Origin: Zarea fungicola
Lineage: Eukaryota > Ascomycota > Sordariomycetes > Hypocreales > Cordycipitaceae
Assembly: GCA_900169235.1 (NCBI GenBank)
Contig: FWCC01000070.1
Span: forward strand, 62,001 to 126,000
Length of the DNA: 64,000 nt
Direction: 5' to 3'
The notes below the pieces were generated by a model. The model was not told where the DNA came from, did no database searches, and saw only the letters and a program-made list of their open reading frames with translations. Below, piece after piece: positions 10,712 to 23,100 of this stretch. Every line of letters starts with the position of its first letter. Positions within the stretch are counted from its first letter, which is position 1. A program made the position numbers and the translations under genes.

Positions 10712-11728
10712 GGTGGAATACTCTCGTTCGTCTCGTCGGTTTTTTTGTGTTTCTGCAACAGTGTATTTATGGCCAGTAGTCTTATGCAATATCGTACTAT
10801 TCCTCTATCTGGGCTGAGGGGAATCGCATGCTTCGTATTGTGAAGTAGCGCCGAGTTGGTATCAAGACGATTGTTTGCGCCCGACGCGGATTACCGCGCC
10901 GAGTATGAAACTCGTTCAAGACTCGGTGTCTGTGGCAAGCGATAGACGAACGCTATTTCCGGTTGGGGATGGGTAAATATCGAGGCGATGGTCTGTAATC
11001 TACTCGTGTATGAGGTGCAGTTAGGTGCAGTTATGGCGGTCGCTTGTTTACTCCACTGTAGATCCAGAAACCTGGAACCAAGAGGGTTTTTGACGAGGCG
11101 AGGGCGAGTTGAGCCAACTTGGTGACTTGAAAGACGTAGTTGGTTCCACTATAGTTTCCTCGTTTGAGGTTGCCCGTGGCAAAACTTTTTTCGTTGTAGA
11201 GTATGAGTCGAAGGACGGATACTGCTTTGGCTGACGGTACTGTTAAGTGATTGGGGGAAAGAATGCAGGTGAGAAACTCAATAATCAAGAGGAAATTTAA
11301 TAGACTCCTCAGATGTCACTGCATGAGATTTGAAGTGTGAGGCAAGACCTGTTGCAAGGTAGTTTATGAAGAAGAAAATTTTGTGCTTCGGTGACAAGCT
11401 GAGCAAAAAAATGCCCCATTTAAGTTACGCATCCATCTCCAATGCAGGAAAAGAAAAGTTAGTCCCCACCAAATCCTAGCGCTAGGTCAACAGAAGCAGC
11501 GACCTGGCCTGTGCGCTAACAACAGCATGCTCAGGGTAACCACCTACCTGTTATTATTATTAACGAGTCAATCAGACAGTTACGGAGCATTTAATTAGTA
11601 CTACATTGAGAACAGCTATCACCCATACCTGTCCTTTGGCCAGCTCCGACAATCGTAGACAGCGCAACCACTGACTAGCGACTCAATACGCGATATCCCG
11701 ATAGCGATCCCTCAATTAATAAGAAGAA
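10712..11728. other. Divergent promoter region mnr2 / spc1
   Basis: 1.0 kb between two outward-facing start codons. It contains only a short fortuitous frame (11031-11288, -) and no recognised motif array. Taken as the shared upstream region of both genes. Confidence 0.5.
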
Positions 11729-12168
11729 ATGGCAGAGCAGATTCTCAATCAAGTTCGCGACGTGGTTGACGGGCAAATTGTGCGTTGCCGACTAGGCTGC
11801 AATCGCATCGCGAACGTATCACGGCTTGACTCTGGTGGCTAACCATCTATAGGATTTTGACGGCCAGAGACGCGTAGAACTCCTAGCTACAGTGCTTTTA
11901 TCCGTATCTGCAGTGAGTCGCTTCGCTACAACATTTTTTTCTTTCTATTGGAGATGCCGGTCGCTAACGCCATGCTGTCCAGTTGATTGCTTTCAATGTC
12001 GGTTATACTCTTCAAGACATTCAAAAGGCAGTATATATCGCACTGGGCGGTACAGCCCTCACTTTTCTCATCACGATACCCCCATGGCCATTCTACAAGA
12101 GAAACCCGGTCAAGTGGAAGCCAGCAGGGACCGGGATGAATAACGCATATGGGCAAATGACACTGTGA
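11729..12168 (+). CDS. spc1: Signal peptidase complex subunit Spc1 (SPC12)
   Basis: Three exons, 11729-11779, 11853-11912 and 11983-12168, give 98 aa. The small protein has two hydrophobic segments, about residues 28-45 (LATVLLSVSALIAFNVGY) and about 50-70, separated by a short loop. The C-terminus IPPWPFYKRNPVKWKP is the SPC12 hallmark. Spc1 is a non-catalytic subunit of the ER signal peptidase that helps discriminate signal peptides from membrane segments. Length and topology are normal for the family. It converges on rbx1 with 148 bp between stop codons. Confidence 0.93.
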
Positions 12169-12210
12169 TGCACTTTAGAATTTTCACTCGGAGCTTAAAG
12201 AGAACCTTTA

Positions 12211-12835
<625 letters not shown>

Positions 12836-13708
12836 GTCCGTTTGCTATCGGATCGTGTGACGTTCTAGATCTTGGGTCGCTGAAAGACACTCGTCGTGCT
12901 ATTAACACCTTTGTGAGTTTCACTGCAGATGAATCAAAGAATAGAAGCATGCGGTCCCTAGCCAAGCCCTAAAGGTAGCCCTGGACTGAATGCCAGAAGG
13001 TTATGCATTACACCCTGATGGAGCGAGGTGCATTTGAACCGAACAGCAGTATCTCGCCTGCAAAAGTTCCGGTGTTAACTCACTATTGAATCGAACGATT
13101 TCTGTGAAATAATACCATCTAGGTGCCAGTTTGTGATGGGTTTAAGTGTTGTGTCAGCTACAGCCGCACGAGATGAGAAGGAATTGCCAGAATGATGGAA
13201 GCTTTTGTTATAGTACCTAGTAGAGGTACCTACTGCCAAGGTATAATGGTAAGCTCCTCAGTGCTGGTGGATGCACTCAACTGGCAGGCGTTGTCTTGTG
13301 GCTGCGGGGTCAACTTTGGTAACCAGGTAGCTTGTACCTAGAAAGTCTAATAAAGTTCGTGTAGTTGGTAGTCATAGCTACTTTCTATCGATAAGCGACT
13401 GATATGTACATACCGGGGCAACAGGTTGCCCGTCATCTGCGTCATATCACCAGCGTCATGTCGCCTGTTTGCTCTATAGACTTCGCTGCCTATTCGTATC
13501 TTTACTTGCTTCTCAGTCATGCTCGGCACCTTTTCTTCCTTAGCTAATTATTCCTTCACAGCTCAAACTGATTAAAATACAACACAACAGCTGTCATCTC
13601 GCATCGGCGAGTCCTCCGCATTCAAACAGGGCAAAATCGCGACGCTGCCGAGCCGGACCTCTTTTGTGGCGCGCGCTCCGAAAAACCACCAAGCTACCAT
13701 AAGTTGTC
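12836..13708. promoter_or_regulatory. Divergent promoter region hrt1 / edc1-like
   Basis: 873 bp between two outward-facing start codons. Near 13200-13240 it contains the GTACCTAG/GGTACCTAC words common in these intergenic regions. No ORF with a family resemblance was seen. Confidence 0.45.
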
Positions 13709-14794
13709 ATGAGCGACGCGAATCTTCAACCGAAAACGACACCTGGTCGGCATCGCCAACGGCAGAATGGGAGAGTAGCGGCACAAAAGGCTTATGCATC
13801 TGAGAATGATGTTGGGTCCTTCGAAGCTGGCCATTATCACCGAGCTCCCCAAACTCCCAGCAAAGGCCCCTCTGGATCACCTGCACCTGGTAGCCAATCA
13901 TCTGCTCAGACAAGCTCTAAACAGCGAAACAAGAATGGAGGAATCAAAGGCAAACCAGTGCAGGTTTCTCCTGGTACTCAGCTGCAAGACAGACGCACGC
14001 CAACTGGGAGACGGGCATCCATGAAATCCAGCATTCCTGCGGCGGCTTTTGCCGGAGCGACTTTCCATGCCTCGCCAGCACCATCAGCGCTCCCAATTCC
14101 AAGCTTTCATTCGAAACCCTCCAACGAAACGCCAGGTAGGAACAACTACCCTGCCAACGACGCTCGATATTCGCCACCAACAACAGACAACGAAAGTGCC
14201 ACTCTATACTCTTCATCTGCTCCACGAGCGAATGAATCTCCGTTGGATTTTATGTTCCGTGCTCATAGGCAGGAAAAAGAACGGCAGTTTGCCTCGCCTC
14301 GCTTCGAAAACAAGGGTTCGCCTTTTTTCAGCGGCCGGTTAGACAATTCACGTCAGGCATCCGCTCCGCAAACTGCTCCACCGAGTATGCGATACAGTAC
14401 TGGTGGAATTGATCGTACTGAGTTGGATGGAACTCCTTCTTTTGAAATTGGGCCAGCCTTTTCGACTCCTTACCATGAACGCATTCAAGCAGCGCGAGCA
14501 TCTCGAAGCAGCGCTCCTTCGCTCCCTTCCACTACCCAGGATCATTCCACAGCTAGGAGTGACTCATCAACTGATGATGCTACTGCTGCGTTAAAAAAAT
14601 TCCTCTTCGGTGGTGGCCAACAAGGAATCAAGCCTCCCCTTGCCTCGGCAGCCGCTGCGTCGCCGCCTGCGAAACCATGTCATCAGCCCATAGGCCAGGC
14701 TAATAGTGCTGGCTATGGTAGAGGGAATAATATACAAGCAATGGAGAACGATCTTCGCCGTATTTTAAAGCTTGATTCTCCTTCTTCTTCATAG
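13709..14794 (+). CDS. Edc1/PNRC-type mRNA decapping activator-like protein
   Basis: Intronless, 361 aa, largely disordered and rich in Ser, Pro and Gln. Residues about 113-132 read AFAGATFHASPAPSALPIPS. This fits the short linear motif of yeast Edc1/Edc2 and animal PNRC proteins (aromatic-A-G then L-P-x-P), which binds the Dcp1 EVH1 domain and activates Dcp2. A second conserved-looking block, ESPLDFMFRAHRQEKERQ, follows near residues 176-193. A final helix (MENDLRRILKL, near 345-355) closes the protein. Function is inferred from the motif; no catalytic domain is present. Many genome annotations would call this hypothetical or proteophosphoglycan-like. Confidence 0.75.
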   Translation: MSDANLQPKTTPGRHRQRQNGRVAAQKAYASENDVGSFEAGHYHRAPQTPSKGPSGSPAPGSQSSAQTSSKQRNKNGGIKGKPVQVSPGTQLQDRRTPTGRRASMKSSIPAAAFAGATFHASPAPSALPIPSFHSKPSNETPGRNNYPANDARYSPPTTDNESATLYSSSAPRANESPLDFMFRAHRQEKERQFASPRFENKGSPFFSGRLDNSRQASAPQTAPPSMRYSTGGIDRTELDGTPSFEIGPAFSTPYHERIQAARASRSSAPSLPSTTQDHSTARSDSSTDDATAALKKFLFGGGQQGIKPPLASAAAASPPAKPCHQPIGQANSAGYGRGNNIQAMENDLRRILKLDSPSSS

Positions 14795-15431
14795 TAGATT
14801 CTTTTCTGATATAAGGAAAGATACTTGCTCTGTTCAGCTATGATTTACGTTGATTTTGTTTAATCACTTTGCTATGGGTATTGACTGTTTTGCGGGCTTC
14901 TGCTACTCTTTCAGCAGTTGCTCTTTATACATTAACTTGCTTTTACTTGCTTTTACTTGCTTTTACTTGTGTGTCGCGATCTGCATCATCTATTGCTTGC
15001 TACTTGTTGAAATGTAGCATACTTCGCTAGTCATTACTTTGTTCTTGTCTATTTTCTTGGAGTTGGCTTGGCGCAGGATCGGAGTTTGCCTACTATCATG
15101 GTTTTGGTAGGGGGTCTCTTCCTCTACTATAAACGAAAACGAAATAGATTTCTTTGATGGGGTTGCCGCTGGTTTTGTAGCACACATATTCACTTCAACA
15201 CTGACATGTTTGCTTCTGATTTGGAGTCAAAGTATGCCACAGGCGGCACCAGGAATTTGATAGAGAGGAAAACTCAGCATTCTACTGTTCACATGATAAT
15301 AATTATATAGACAATCCATCGCATGTCAACAATCCCGTTGTTTTCATGTGGCCATTCTTTCCGTGATATGTATCTCCAGTCAGCCTTCTGCCCTTCCGCT
15401 TGGCTTTTGGCGGACCCTACTACTGTGGAAG
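14795..15431. other. Convergent 3' intergenic region
   Basis: 637 bp between the stop codons of the decapping-activator gene and the FAD oxidoreductase. It contains the 10-bp tandem repeat at 14935-14970. No gene is recognised. Confidence 0.5.
14935..14970. repeat. 10-bp tandem repeat, unit TTTTACTTGC
   Basis: About 3.5 perfect head-to-tail copies lie in the 3' flank of the Edc1-like gene. It is a simple minisatellite with no evidence of function. Confidence 0.8.
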
Positions 15432-17141
15432 TCAGGTATACTTGCGCTTTTTCTCTTGCTGTGAAAAAATCACGCCATGTGAAAGCATCAGATACTTGGA
15501 GAAGAAGTCAGTAGCAAAGCTGTCGAATTGCATGTAATCTGCGCCCAGGCGGTATGCCGCAGCAATACCGCTCACACAAGCTACCTCATGCATGTTCTGA
15601 ACATTTCATGTCAGAATTAGGTGGATGCTTCGGTCAATAGATTTACCTACCACTAGAGTCCAGGATCCGGCAAAGTATGTGCTGTTCCTCCCTTGGAGAA
15701 ACATCATACTGGGAACGACGCGCAAGTAGTGACTCCATTGGTGGCCAAGTTGATGCCACCAATTTTTCTTTATTATCTTACTCTCGTCGATCTTATCAAT
15801 AGTCCACAACTGCATTTGCCTCTTGTTCAAGAAGATTGTTTGATACACAGGCTTTGGTGTATCTCTGCTGGTCATCTGCGCATTGCGAAACTGGTGTTGA
15901 TAATTGCTGCAATTGAACGACATCTCAATCAGTTTTGGTTTGCTTTCGTAGGTGTATGTATAATACATTGGTCGAAATCCAGTTGAGAGATCAGAGCTAT
16001 CTGAGTTTGAGAAGGCAATTTGTTCCCTTTGCACATCAGACGTGGGCTCAGCACACAGCTCCGGCTTGAAGTGTGTTTCGTAGTGTTCATTGAAGTAGGA
16101 ACTGTCGGTATGTGTAACTGTAATATCATCGTAAAAAGAGGCACCGCCTAGGACGAATCGTTCTCGCCAAGTCGCTGTTTTGCCCAGTATTCGCAGGGAT
16201 TCATCGGCAAGCGTGCATAGGACCATGCTGTCAAACCTCTTCTCCATAATCTCACCAGAGCTATTGTCTCTCAGTTTTAGAACAATATTATTCGCTGATC
16301 GAGATATAGTCTCATGTACTTCTGTTTCTAGGACGAAAGAAACACCTTTGTTGGTCAGATCTTCTCGCCAGGCTGCATAACAGTCGTGGAGTTTGTCGAA
16401 CGTGTACATAGTGGGCATATTAGGCAATAAAGTTTCGGGGTCATAATCCCATAGCTTCATATTCGGGTCATTGAAGAGGCGTTCCACGATCCCTGATGGG
16501 ACCGAAGCAGTCTGGTTTCCAGTCCCCAAAAACAAAGCAATGAGAGGGTACACCATCTTTTGCCCGAACTCTTTTCTGAAGAAGAATGCTTTAAGCATTA
16601 CAGATATCGGAACGATTCCAAGAAGAGGTAGGCTCCATTTTATTACTTTCAGTAATGTCCCAAACCTTTTTATATCCGAATCGAAATGTTTCACAAGATG
16701 ACTTGGAAAGCAGTTTGTCCAGAATCGATGTTCTCCTTTGCCAAAGGAAACCTGAAGGCGAACTTCTTGCGGAGGGAACCCATATTGACGAAAGAATTTA
16801 AAGGTATGCTTGAATATCTAAACAAATCGTGAGCGCAGTAATGGTTTTACATCTCTCTCTTCACATACGGATGATCCGCCCTGTACACCATTGTTCATCC
16901 ACGAAGCCCCATATTGCTTCGTGTCCAGCGTAATTGATGTAGCTTGACCACCAACTACCCTCTCTTTCTCCACCAAAGTCACTTTGAATTTTTCTGGGTG
17001 CTTCGCTAGCATTGCTGCGCAGGCCTTTGAAGTTGTTAGGTTTCACCTGCTCTGAGACGTTATGAAGCTCACCATGCCCGCTGCACCTCCGCCAACTATG
17101 GCAACATGTTGCCGCTTTCCGATGAGGCTCGGCATTTCCAT
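15432..17141 (-). CDS. FAD-dependent amine-oxidase-like oxidoreductase, membrane-associated
   Basis: Four exons, 17073-17141, 16869-17024, 15651-16817 and 15432-15596, give 518 aa. The N-terminal Rossmann motif VAIVGGGAAGM is completed across a 48 bp intron and followed by TLVEKERVVGGQA, the second dinucleotide-binding segment. A hydrophobic stretch WSLPLLGIVPISVMLKAFFF near residues 158-177 may anchor the protein in a membrane. The C-terminal FAGSWTLVNMHEVACVSGIA segment resembles the closing FAD-contact region of flavin amine oxidases. The best family match is the predicted NAD/FAD-binding amine-oxidase-like group (COG2907-like). The substrate is unknown and I do not assign a pathway. Confidence 0.8.
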
Positions 17142-18051
17142 TGATGTACGTGAAGGATAGTTGGTTGTTTGGACAGGTAGGTATGGGGCTAATTAAATAT
17201 TCTGAGACTGATCTGCCGATGGCAACGGCAACCCATTAAGCTGGCGATCGGCAGATCGGATGAATGATCATGGAAGACGCGATGGAGAGTGGAGCAACGA
17301 AGGCATTACGAAAAGAGCGTGTAAAATAACTTCAAAGTCGATAGATGCAAAGAGGAATTTCACAACAAAAAAAGAGGAGCAAGCGGAAGTAGCCGAGTGG
17401 TACTTATAAATAAGAAAATTCACATCGCTCCATGAGGCAAGTAAGAAAAACGTAAAGACTTTTAACTTACTCTACAAGGTTTTAGCTACTAGATTTTTTA
17501 TTAGACAATAATACTAGAGCTAATAAGCGACTTGTAAAAACTCTAGCTTTTTCTAAGAAATAACAATATATGAAAGTAATCTCTGCTTCAGGTAGCTATT
17601 GATTCGCAATGCGGTGTCGGTTAATTTAGCCAGGTAAATCCCGACAACGTTTGAATTCTTATTAAACCCATTGTATCGGTAAAAACAGAAGGGATGCTTC
17701 GTCAGTGTGTGTGGCAAGAACAATCATTGTGAAAGTGCCGGACGTTAACAAACTCAATGCTGGGTACACAGTATAGGTGCCTGCGATGCGCTCTACACAT
17801 AGTTCTGCGCGAAGGACGCTTATCATTAATCCCATAAGTACTCAGCCCCAGTTCAATCGGTACCAAGCTTGCAAAGACTTCTTAGGAATTCAATAAGAAA
17901 TCGGGAGACAATTCTGTAGGGTCCAGATATCACGTGTCAACGCATCCCTCCTGGGCAGGCTCCCCCTACCTAGCATTTGCCGACGGCATCCAAACTTTCA
18001 TACAGAGGATATATTCCTTCTCGTGCTTTCGCCAACCCATCTAGCAATAAA
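17142..18051. other. Divergent intergenic region with AT-rich island
   Basis: 910 bp between the FAD oxidoreductase and tdp1 start codons. The segment 17396-17600 is strongly AT-rich and full of TAA/TTA words on both strands, unlike its flanks. No coding potential is seen. An in-frame ATG at 17977 could extend Tdp1 by 25 residues. Confidence 0.5.
17396..17600. other. AT-rich island, possible RIP-degraded relic
   Basis: About 205 bp with marked A+T enrichment and many TA dinucleotides, flanked by ordinary sequence. In filamentous ascomycetes such patches often derive from transposon copies mutated C-to-T by repeat-induced point mutation. No terminal repeats or protein remnants can be seen, so the origin is inference. 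Confidence 0.35.
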
Positions 18052-20187
18052 ATGGCTGGAAGAGAAGTTATTACACTGGACAGCGACTCGGATGAAGACG
18101 AGGACCTTCGTCGCGCTATCGCCCTCTCGCTCCAATCCCAAGACATGGTGCCCAAGGATGAGGCTACAACCAATGGGGCGGGGGATGAACAAAACAGTAC
18201 ACCAGATGGCAATGTCATATTCGGTTCCGTGGCTTTGAATCGCAAGGAAATGGAGGAAGCGAGACTGCAACGGCTAGGAAAACGTCGACACAGCCACAGC
18301 TACGGTGAAGAGCATCCCAAGAAACGCACAGTCCACCAGCAAGCCCCCTGCAAGGAATATTCGCAGCCGCAGTATTCCCACGGCACAGTACGACGTACAT
18401 GGACCCATGGACACCCCAAAACACCAGAATGCATTTCTATCGAAGAAGTACTTCAAAAAGACGAGCTCCAGCTTGCCCTGATCTCATCTTTCCAGTGGGA
18501 TGAAGAGTGGATGCTGTCAAAGCTCAATGTCGACGAGACACGTATTCTCCTTCTCGCCTATGCGAAAGATGAGGAGCAGGTAATGCGACCACACACTCGT
18601 CTAATATAAAGCAGAAGTATTTAGAATATGTCGACTGACTCACCGATCATGGTAGAAACAATCCATGATGGAAAACGCACCGAAGAACGTCAGATTCTGT
18701 TTCCCGCCAATGAACGGCTTAGGGTCAATGCACTCTAAGCTACAGCTTTTGAAGTACCCCAATTATCTCAGAATAGTGATACCGACAGGGAATATGGTGT
18801 CATACGACTGGGGCGAGACGGGGGTCATGGAGAATGTAAGTGCCTTACTTCTGTACCTCGAGTTATGACCGATGTAACGATAATTACTGCTTTTAGATGG
18901 TCTTCATTATTGATTTACCAAGGCTTGGGGACGAGTGCGGTCGTGAGATGACAGGTTTCGGGAAGAATCTGGAATATTTCCTCCGAGCTGCTGGTGTAGG
19001 CGATACTATGACCAGGAGCCTGAACAAGTACAACTTCGAAGCAACGAAGAATTTGGGATTTGTTTTCTCCATGTAAGTTCACGGACATTCTCCAGCACAT
19101 GGTTGGCTTTATACTGATGCAGCCTAGACCAGGCGGCCACATGGACGAGGCGCTCCGTCGCGTGGGTAAGTAGACTCCGTTGGGGTCTAGAATAAATAAG
19201 ATGCTCATAAATTCGTTTTCATATTCAGGTTATTGCGGCTTGGGGAAAACTGTAAAAGATCTCGGATTGGCCACAGACAGACCCGTCGAAATCGACTTGG
19301 TTGTGAGTATCTCTTCATCTCCCAATCTCACTCTAGCGACTGACCGGTACATAGTGTGCATCTATCGGCGCCATCAAGTGGGATTTTATCAAGGCGATAT
19401 ACAACGCATGTCAAGGTGGGACACTGCCTCGTGCTCCTATTTTGCAATGCATCTTTCTATCTAACCATTGTGGACACGGTAGGCGACGATGGCATGCAAG
19501 AATATAACGCGCGGATTGGGCGAAAAGTGCCCGGTAAGGAATGTTACCCCTCCAAAACGCTTCTCGAGAGGTTTCGAATATATTTTCCCAGCAACCAGAC
19601 TGTTGTTAATAGTAAAGGGGGACGACAGGTAAAAGCCGATCCATGGATGGGAAATCAACTGCAGAAAGTAATGCTTAGCTGACACGGTTAGGCTGCCGGA
19701 ACCATCTGTACTCAAGCCAGGTGGTGGAACTCGCCAAATTTCCCTGCCCAACTTGTACGAGACTGTATTAATAACAAAATCGGGCTCTTGATGCATAGCA
19801 AGATAATCTTTGTCCGTTATATAACCCAAAGCGAGGTTCTTGGGCAGAACTTTGCCGGGTGGGCCTATATTGGCAGTGCCAATCTTTCAGAAAGCGCGTG
19901 GTAAGTCTAGTGCTAGAAGAAACGGCAAATGGGCAAACAACGGCTCGATTGTCTGGTGCTAACAGTTGGAAAATGATAGGGGACACTTGGTTAAAGATAA
20001 ATTCACAGGAGACGCCAAGATGAGCTGCCGAAATTGGGAGTGTGGAGTGCTAATACCAGCTGAGGCAGCTGTGAACGAAGATGGCGGATTTGGCATGTTC
20101 TCCAAAACAATGCCTGTTCCTATAATGGTCCCTGGTCGCCCCTACAGTGCAAACGACGGACCTTGGCTATTCTCCGCTGGCAGATGA
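18052..20187 (+). CDS. tdp1: Tyrosyl-DNA phosphodiesterase 1
   Basis: Nine exons: 18052-18579, 18656-18835, 18897-19072, 19128-19165, 19229-19302, 19355-19415, 19483-19628, 19692-19900 and 19980-20187, giving 539 aa. Both HKD active-site motifs of this phospholipase-D superfamily repair enzyme are present: MHSKLQLL (His202, Lys204) and MHSKIIFV (His436, Lys438). The supporting GSANLSESAWG and CRNWECGVL blocks are also present. A ubiquitin-interacting-type helix (DEDLRRAIALSLQSQ) lies at residues 16-30. Tdp1 hydrolyses 3'-phosphotyrosyl links left by stalled topoisomerase I. The ATG at 18052 is preferred; an in-frame ATG at 17977 would add 25 residues. Introns are 55-79 bp. Confidence 0.95.
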
Positions 20188-23100
20188 ATCTAGATAACAA
20201 CGATGGGAAAAGATTTGGGGGGAAGCGGCACGTGGACGCCAGTTTTCCATCAGCCAACAGCTATTCCAGTGAAAGCGCTGGGTTGATGCGTGACAATAGC
20301 GATATAATACACTATTTACTCCAAGCAAACGCTTCTCTTCAATATTTAATTCCAACGTGGCATACGAATAGTAACTAAAGATTTGTAGCTTGGCTTGCAG
20401 TGCTACTCTTTCCAGGGAAAGTTGGCTGGCTTAACTGGGTTTCGCAGCCATACGTCTCTGGGAAGAAGTCGCGGGCGGTTAAAAGCGCGAGCAGAAAAAC
20501 CAAGGACATAGTCCTCAGACAGGCAATGAGCCAGCTCAAGTATAGACGCAAGAAGCCAATCTAGCCATTGTATTGACCAGCCAGCGGGAACACGAAGGTT
20601 GCCGGCAGTTTTAGCATGGTTGCGACCAACTCTCGCGGTCGCCGCGAATCGCTTTGCTGCATAACAAGACACTGCTTGGTTATTAGAGTCGTGACGCAGC
20701 GAGACGGAGTGTCCCATGCAGGGCAGATGCAAATTTGGCGTCCTAGGACATGGGGGGGAACGTTGCTCCAACTGACATTGGCTCGCCTTAGTCTAAAACC
20801 AGTGCACAGCTGTTCTGGGCTCTCCGTATGCTCAGACACCGCGTTGGGAGTTTTTCGTACCGAGGTTAAGTTGGTGCCAAATAGTAACCCACCTGAAGAA
20901 TGGACATTACGAAGGAAGCGGTCATTGTTTACCATCTACGACGGGATACTTGCTGTAAAACTTCGTTGCGAGTGTATTATTCAACCAGCCGTCAGCTTCA
21001 CTTTTGGTTACTGGCAACTGCAGATGAACTAATCGAAATCCACCTCTAGGTCGATGCTTGTCACTGTCTGCTCCCAAACCATCTTGACTATAGCCGGATT
21101 AAATGAGCAAAATACACGCGAGCGCAAAGGACATGAAAGCCTCGACTATCGGTCTTGATTTACGTACGCAAACGTACATTCAACAACCAGGTGCGGCGGG
21201 GGCCTTAAGTGTTTATTGCTTGTGGGGACCGCGAAGGAGGATGGGCCAATGTAGTGGAGCGCCTCCGTACCTGCCAGGTGATACGTATTCTTGGTGTGAC
21301 ATTAACAGTAAGTGCTATTACCATGATGAAATTGACAGTTACACCAACTTGGTATTATTTCAGAATATGTGCACCCGTAACATCAGATGTTGGTTACAGT
21401 AGTGAAATTCGAAAATATAGCGCAGACGCTATTACGGAGCAAGCTCGAGCTCAAACGTATCAATGTCTGTTTTCCTAGCCCCTTCTATCCTTGCCAAATT
21501 CCCGAAACAGTGCTCCACGCCACAAGAGGACGCATAATTCTTGGCTGCTAATAACTTGCACCGAGGTACTGGTATGAGTCGAGGCCGGAGCCTTACGCCC
21601 GTCTCTCTCATGCAATTGGAAGCTTTTTACACCGTTGCATTGAATGTAGAAACAGGAAAAAAGGATCAGCTATAAAAAGAGGATCGCAAGCAGCACAGTG
21701 GCTGCAATAATATGGCTACCACCTGCTTGTTGCGGAGTGCCTCTAAATGCGGCGATTATACGGATACTCTAGCCAGATTAGCGATGTTTGCGACTCACCA
21801 ATGAATTGCGTTTGTTTAAAAAAAATTGGGAGGGGTTACTGCAACAGTGCAGATCAGTCACCCTGCATGTACCACGCTATCTGCCGATGATTGTACAGAT
21901 AATCTGTCTTGCATGCAGAACCAGAGGTGCTAAATAAGTTGTCGCCCAGTTGCTTACCCAGTTAGTACCTATTTGGAGGACGGGTCGTGTCTTGTGGCGT
22001 CTCACTGGGGCGGAGGCACACAACAGCCAGCCGAGAGGTGTGGCAACTGGCTTGGACAATAAACCCAAAACAGGTTGGTTGATTGGTCCGTAACTTCATC
22101 GCCGACTGACAATAATGGTATCACCAGACTGAAGCCAAGTCACGCCGTTCGTAACCAAACTATCGAATCTGGAGACAAGAAAAAATGCCAATCGCTTGTA
22201 ACATCTCCTCCAGATTATAAGGAGCGGGAGCAGAAGAGTTGCATGTTTCTTTTAAATCACTTTGATCCTTGTGCCTTGCGCTTATTACCTTGAAAGATTC
22301 CGTAGCGTACGGCAGATGGGGGTTTAGACAACTACCAAGTAGATTTGACTAACTAGTTGGCTATCCCAATGACTTCCTGCAATTGTAAGTTCGATCGCTG
22401 CGGTATCCTTTTGTAATAACTACCAGGTACTTTAGTAGTTGGTGTGGTGTCAGTCCGGCAACTGCCCTGTCAGGGCATCCACCCAGTTCTTTTGGGCTGC
22501 AAAACAGAAGTCATGCCTCCACCGTGCCCACACTGCTGAACTCTCTAATGCGGGCCCGAGGACAACTACATACATATTTGTTTAGTCGACACTAGATGCT
22601 CAATTAATTGTTAGTTGAACTAGCCGCCATAGGATAGTGAACCACCAAGAGAGTCGACTACTATTTTGGCCTCTCGCGCCTTTGCGACTCGCTGTGTATT
22701 ATTCTGACCGCGTCAGTCAAGCGCTTTCAGGCCTTGAACTACGTATTAAACAGGAGCAAGCGTGTTTAGATTCAGCAGCATGCATAGTCTATCAATTTAC
22801 TGGGCACTGTCGAGGCTGTAGCCAAAGTTCTCGGACAGAACATGTGAACAGATAACTAGCTAGTTAGTTTTACATGCTCATAATGGCATTTAGAGACCTC
22901 CATTTCGCGCTTGTTGTACTTGCCGTACAGGTAAATGCCACATAATCAAGCGTATCGTAGCGTAAAACCTAACTTGTATGAATATGCTGCACGGCCATTG
23001 CATGGGCCGGATATCTCTCCAATAATGGTGTGTTCATACTTCCAAGGTGCTGGCAGAGTGCGACGAACAAGGTTATATGTATTACAGATACCCATGTACA

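Noticed and set aside
20403..21032. Overlapping 122-138 codon frames on both strands
   Set aside because: Both strands open at once with random composition; no domain, so not called as genes.
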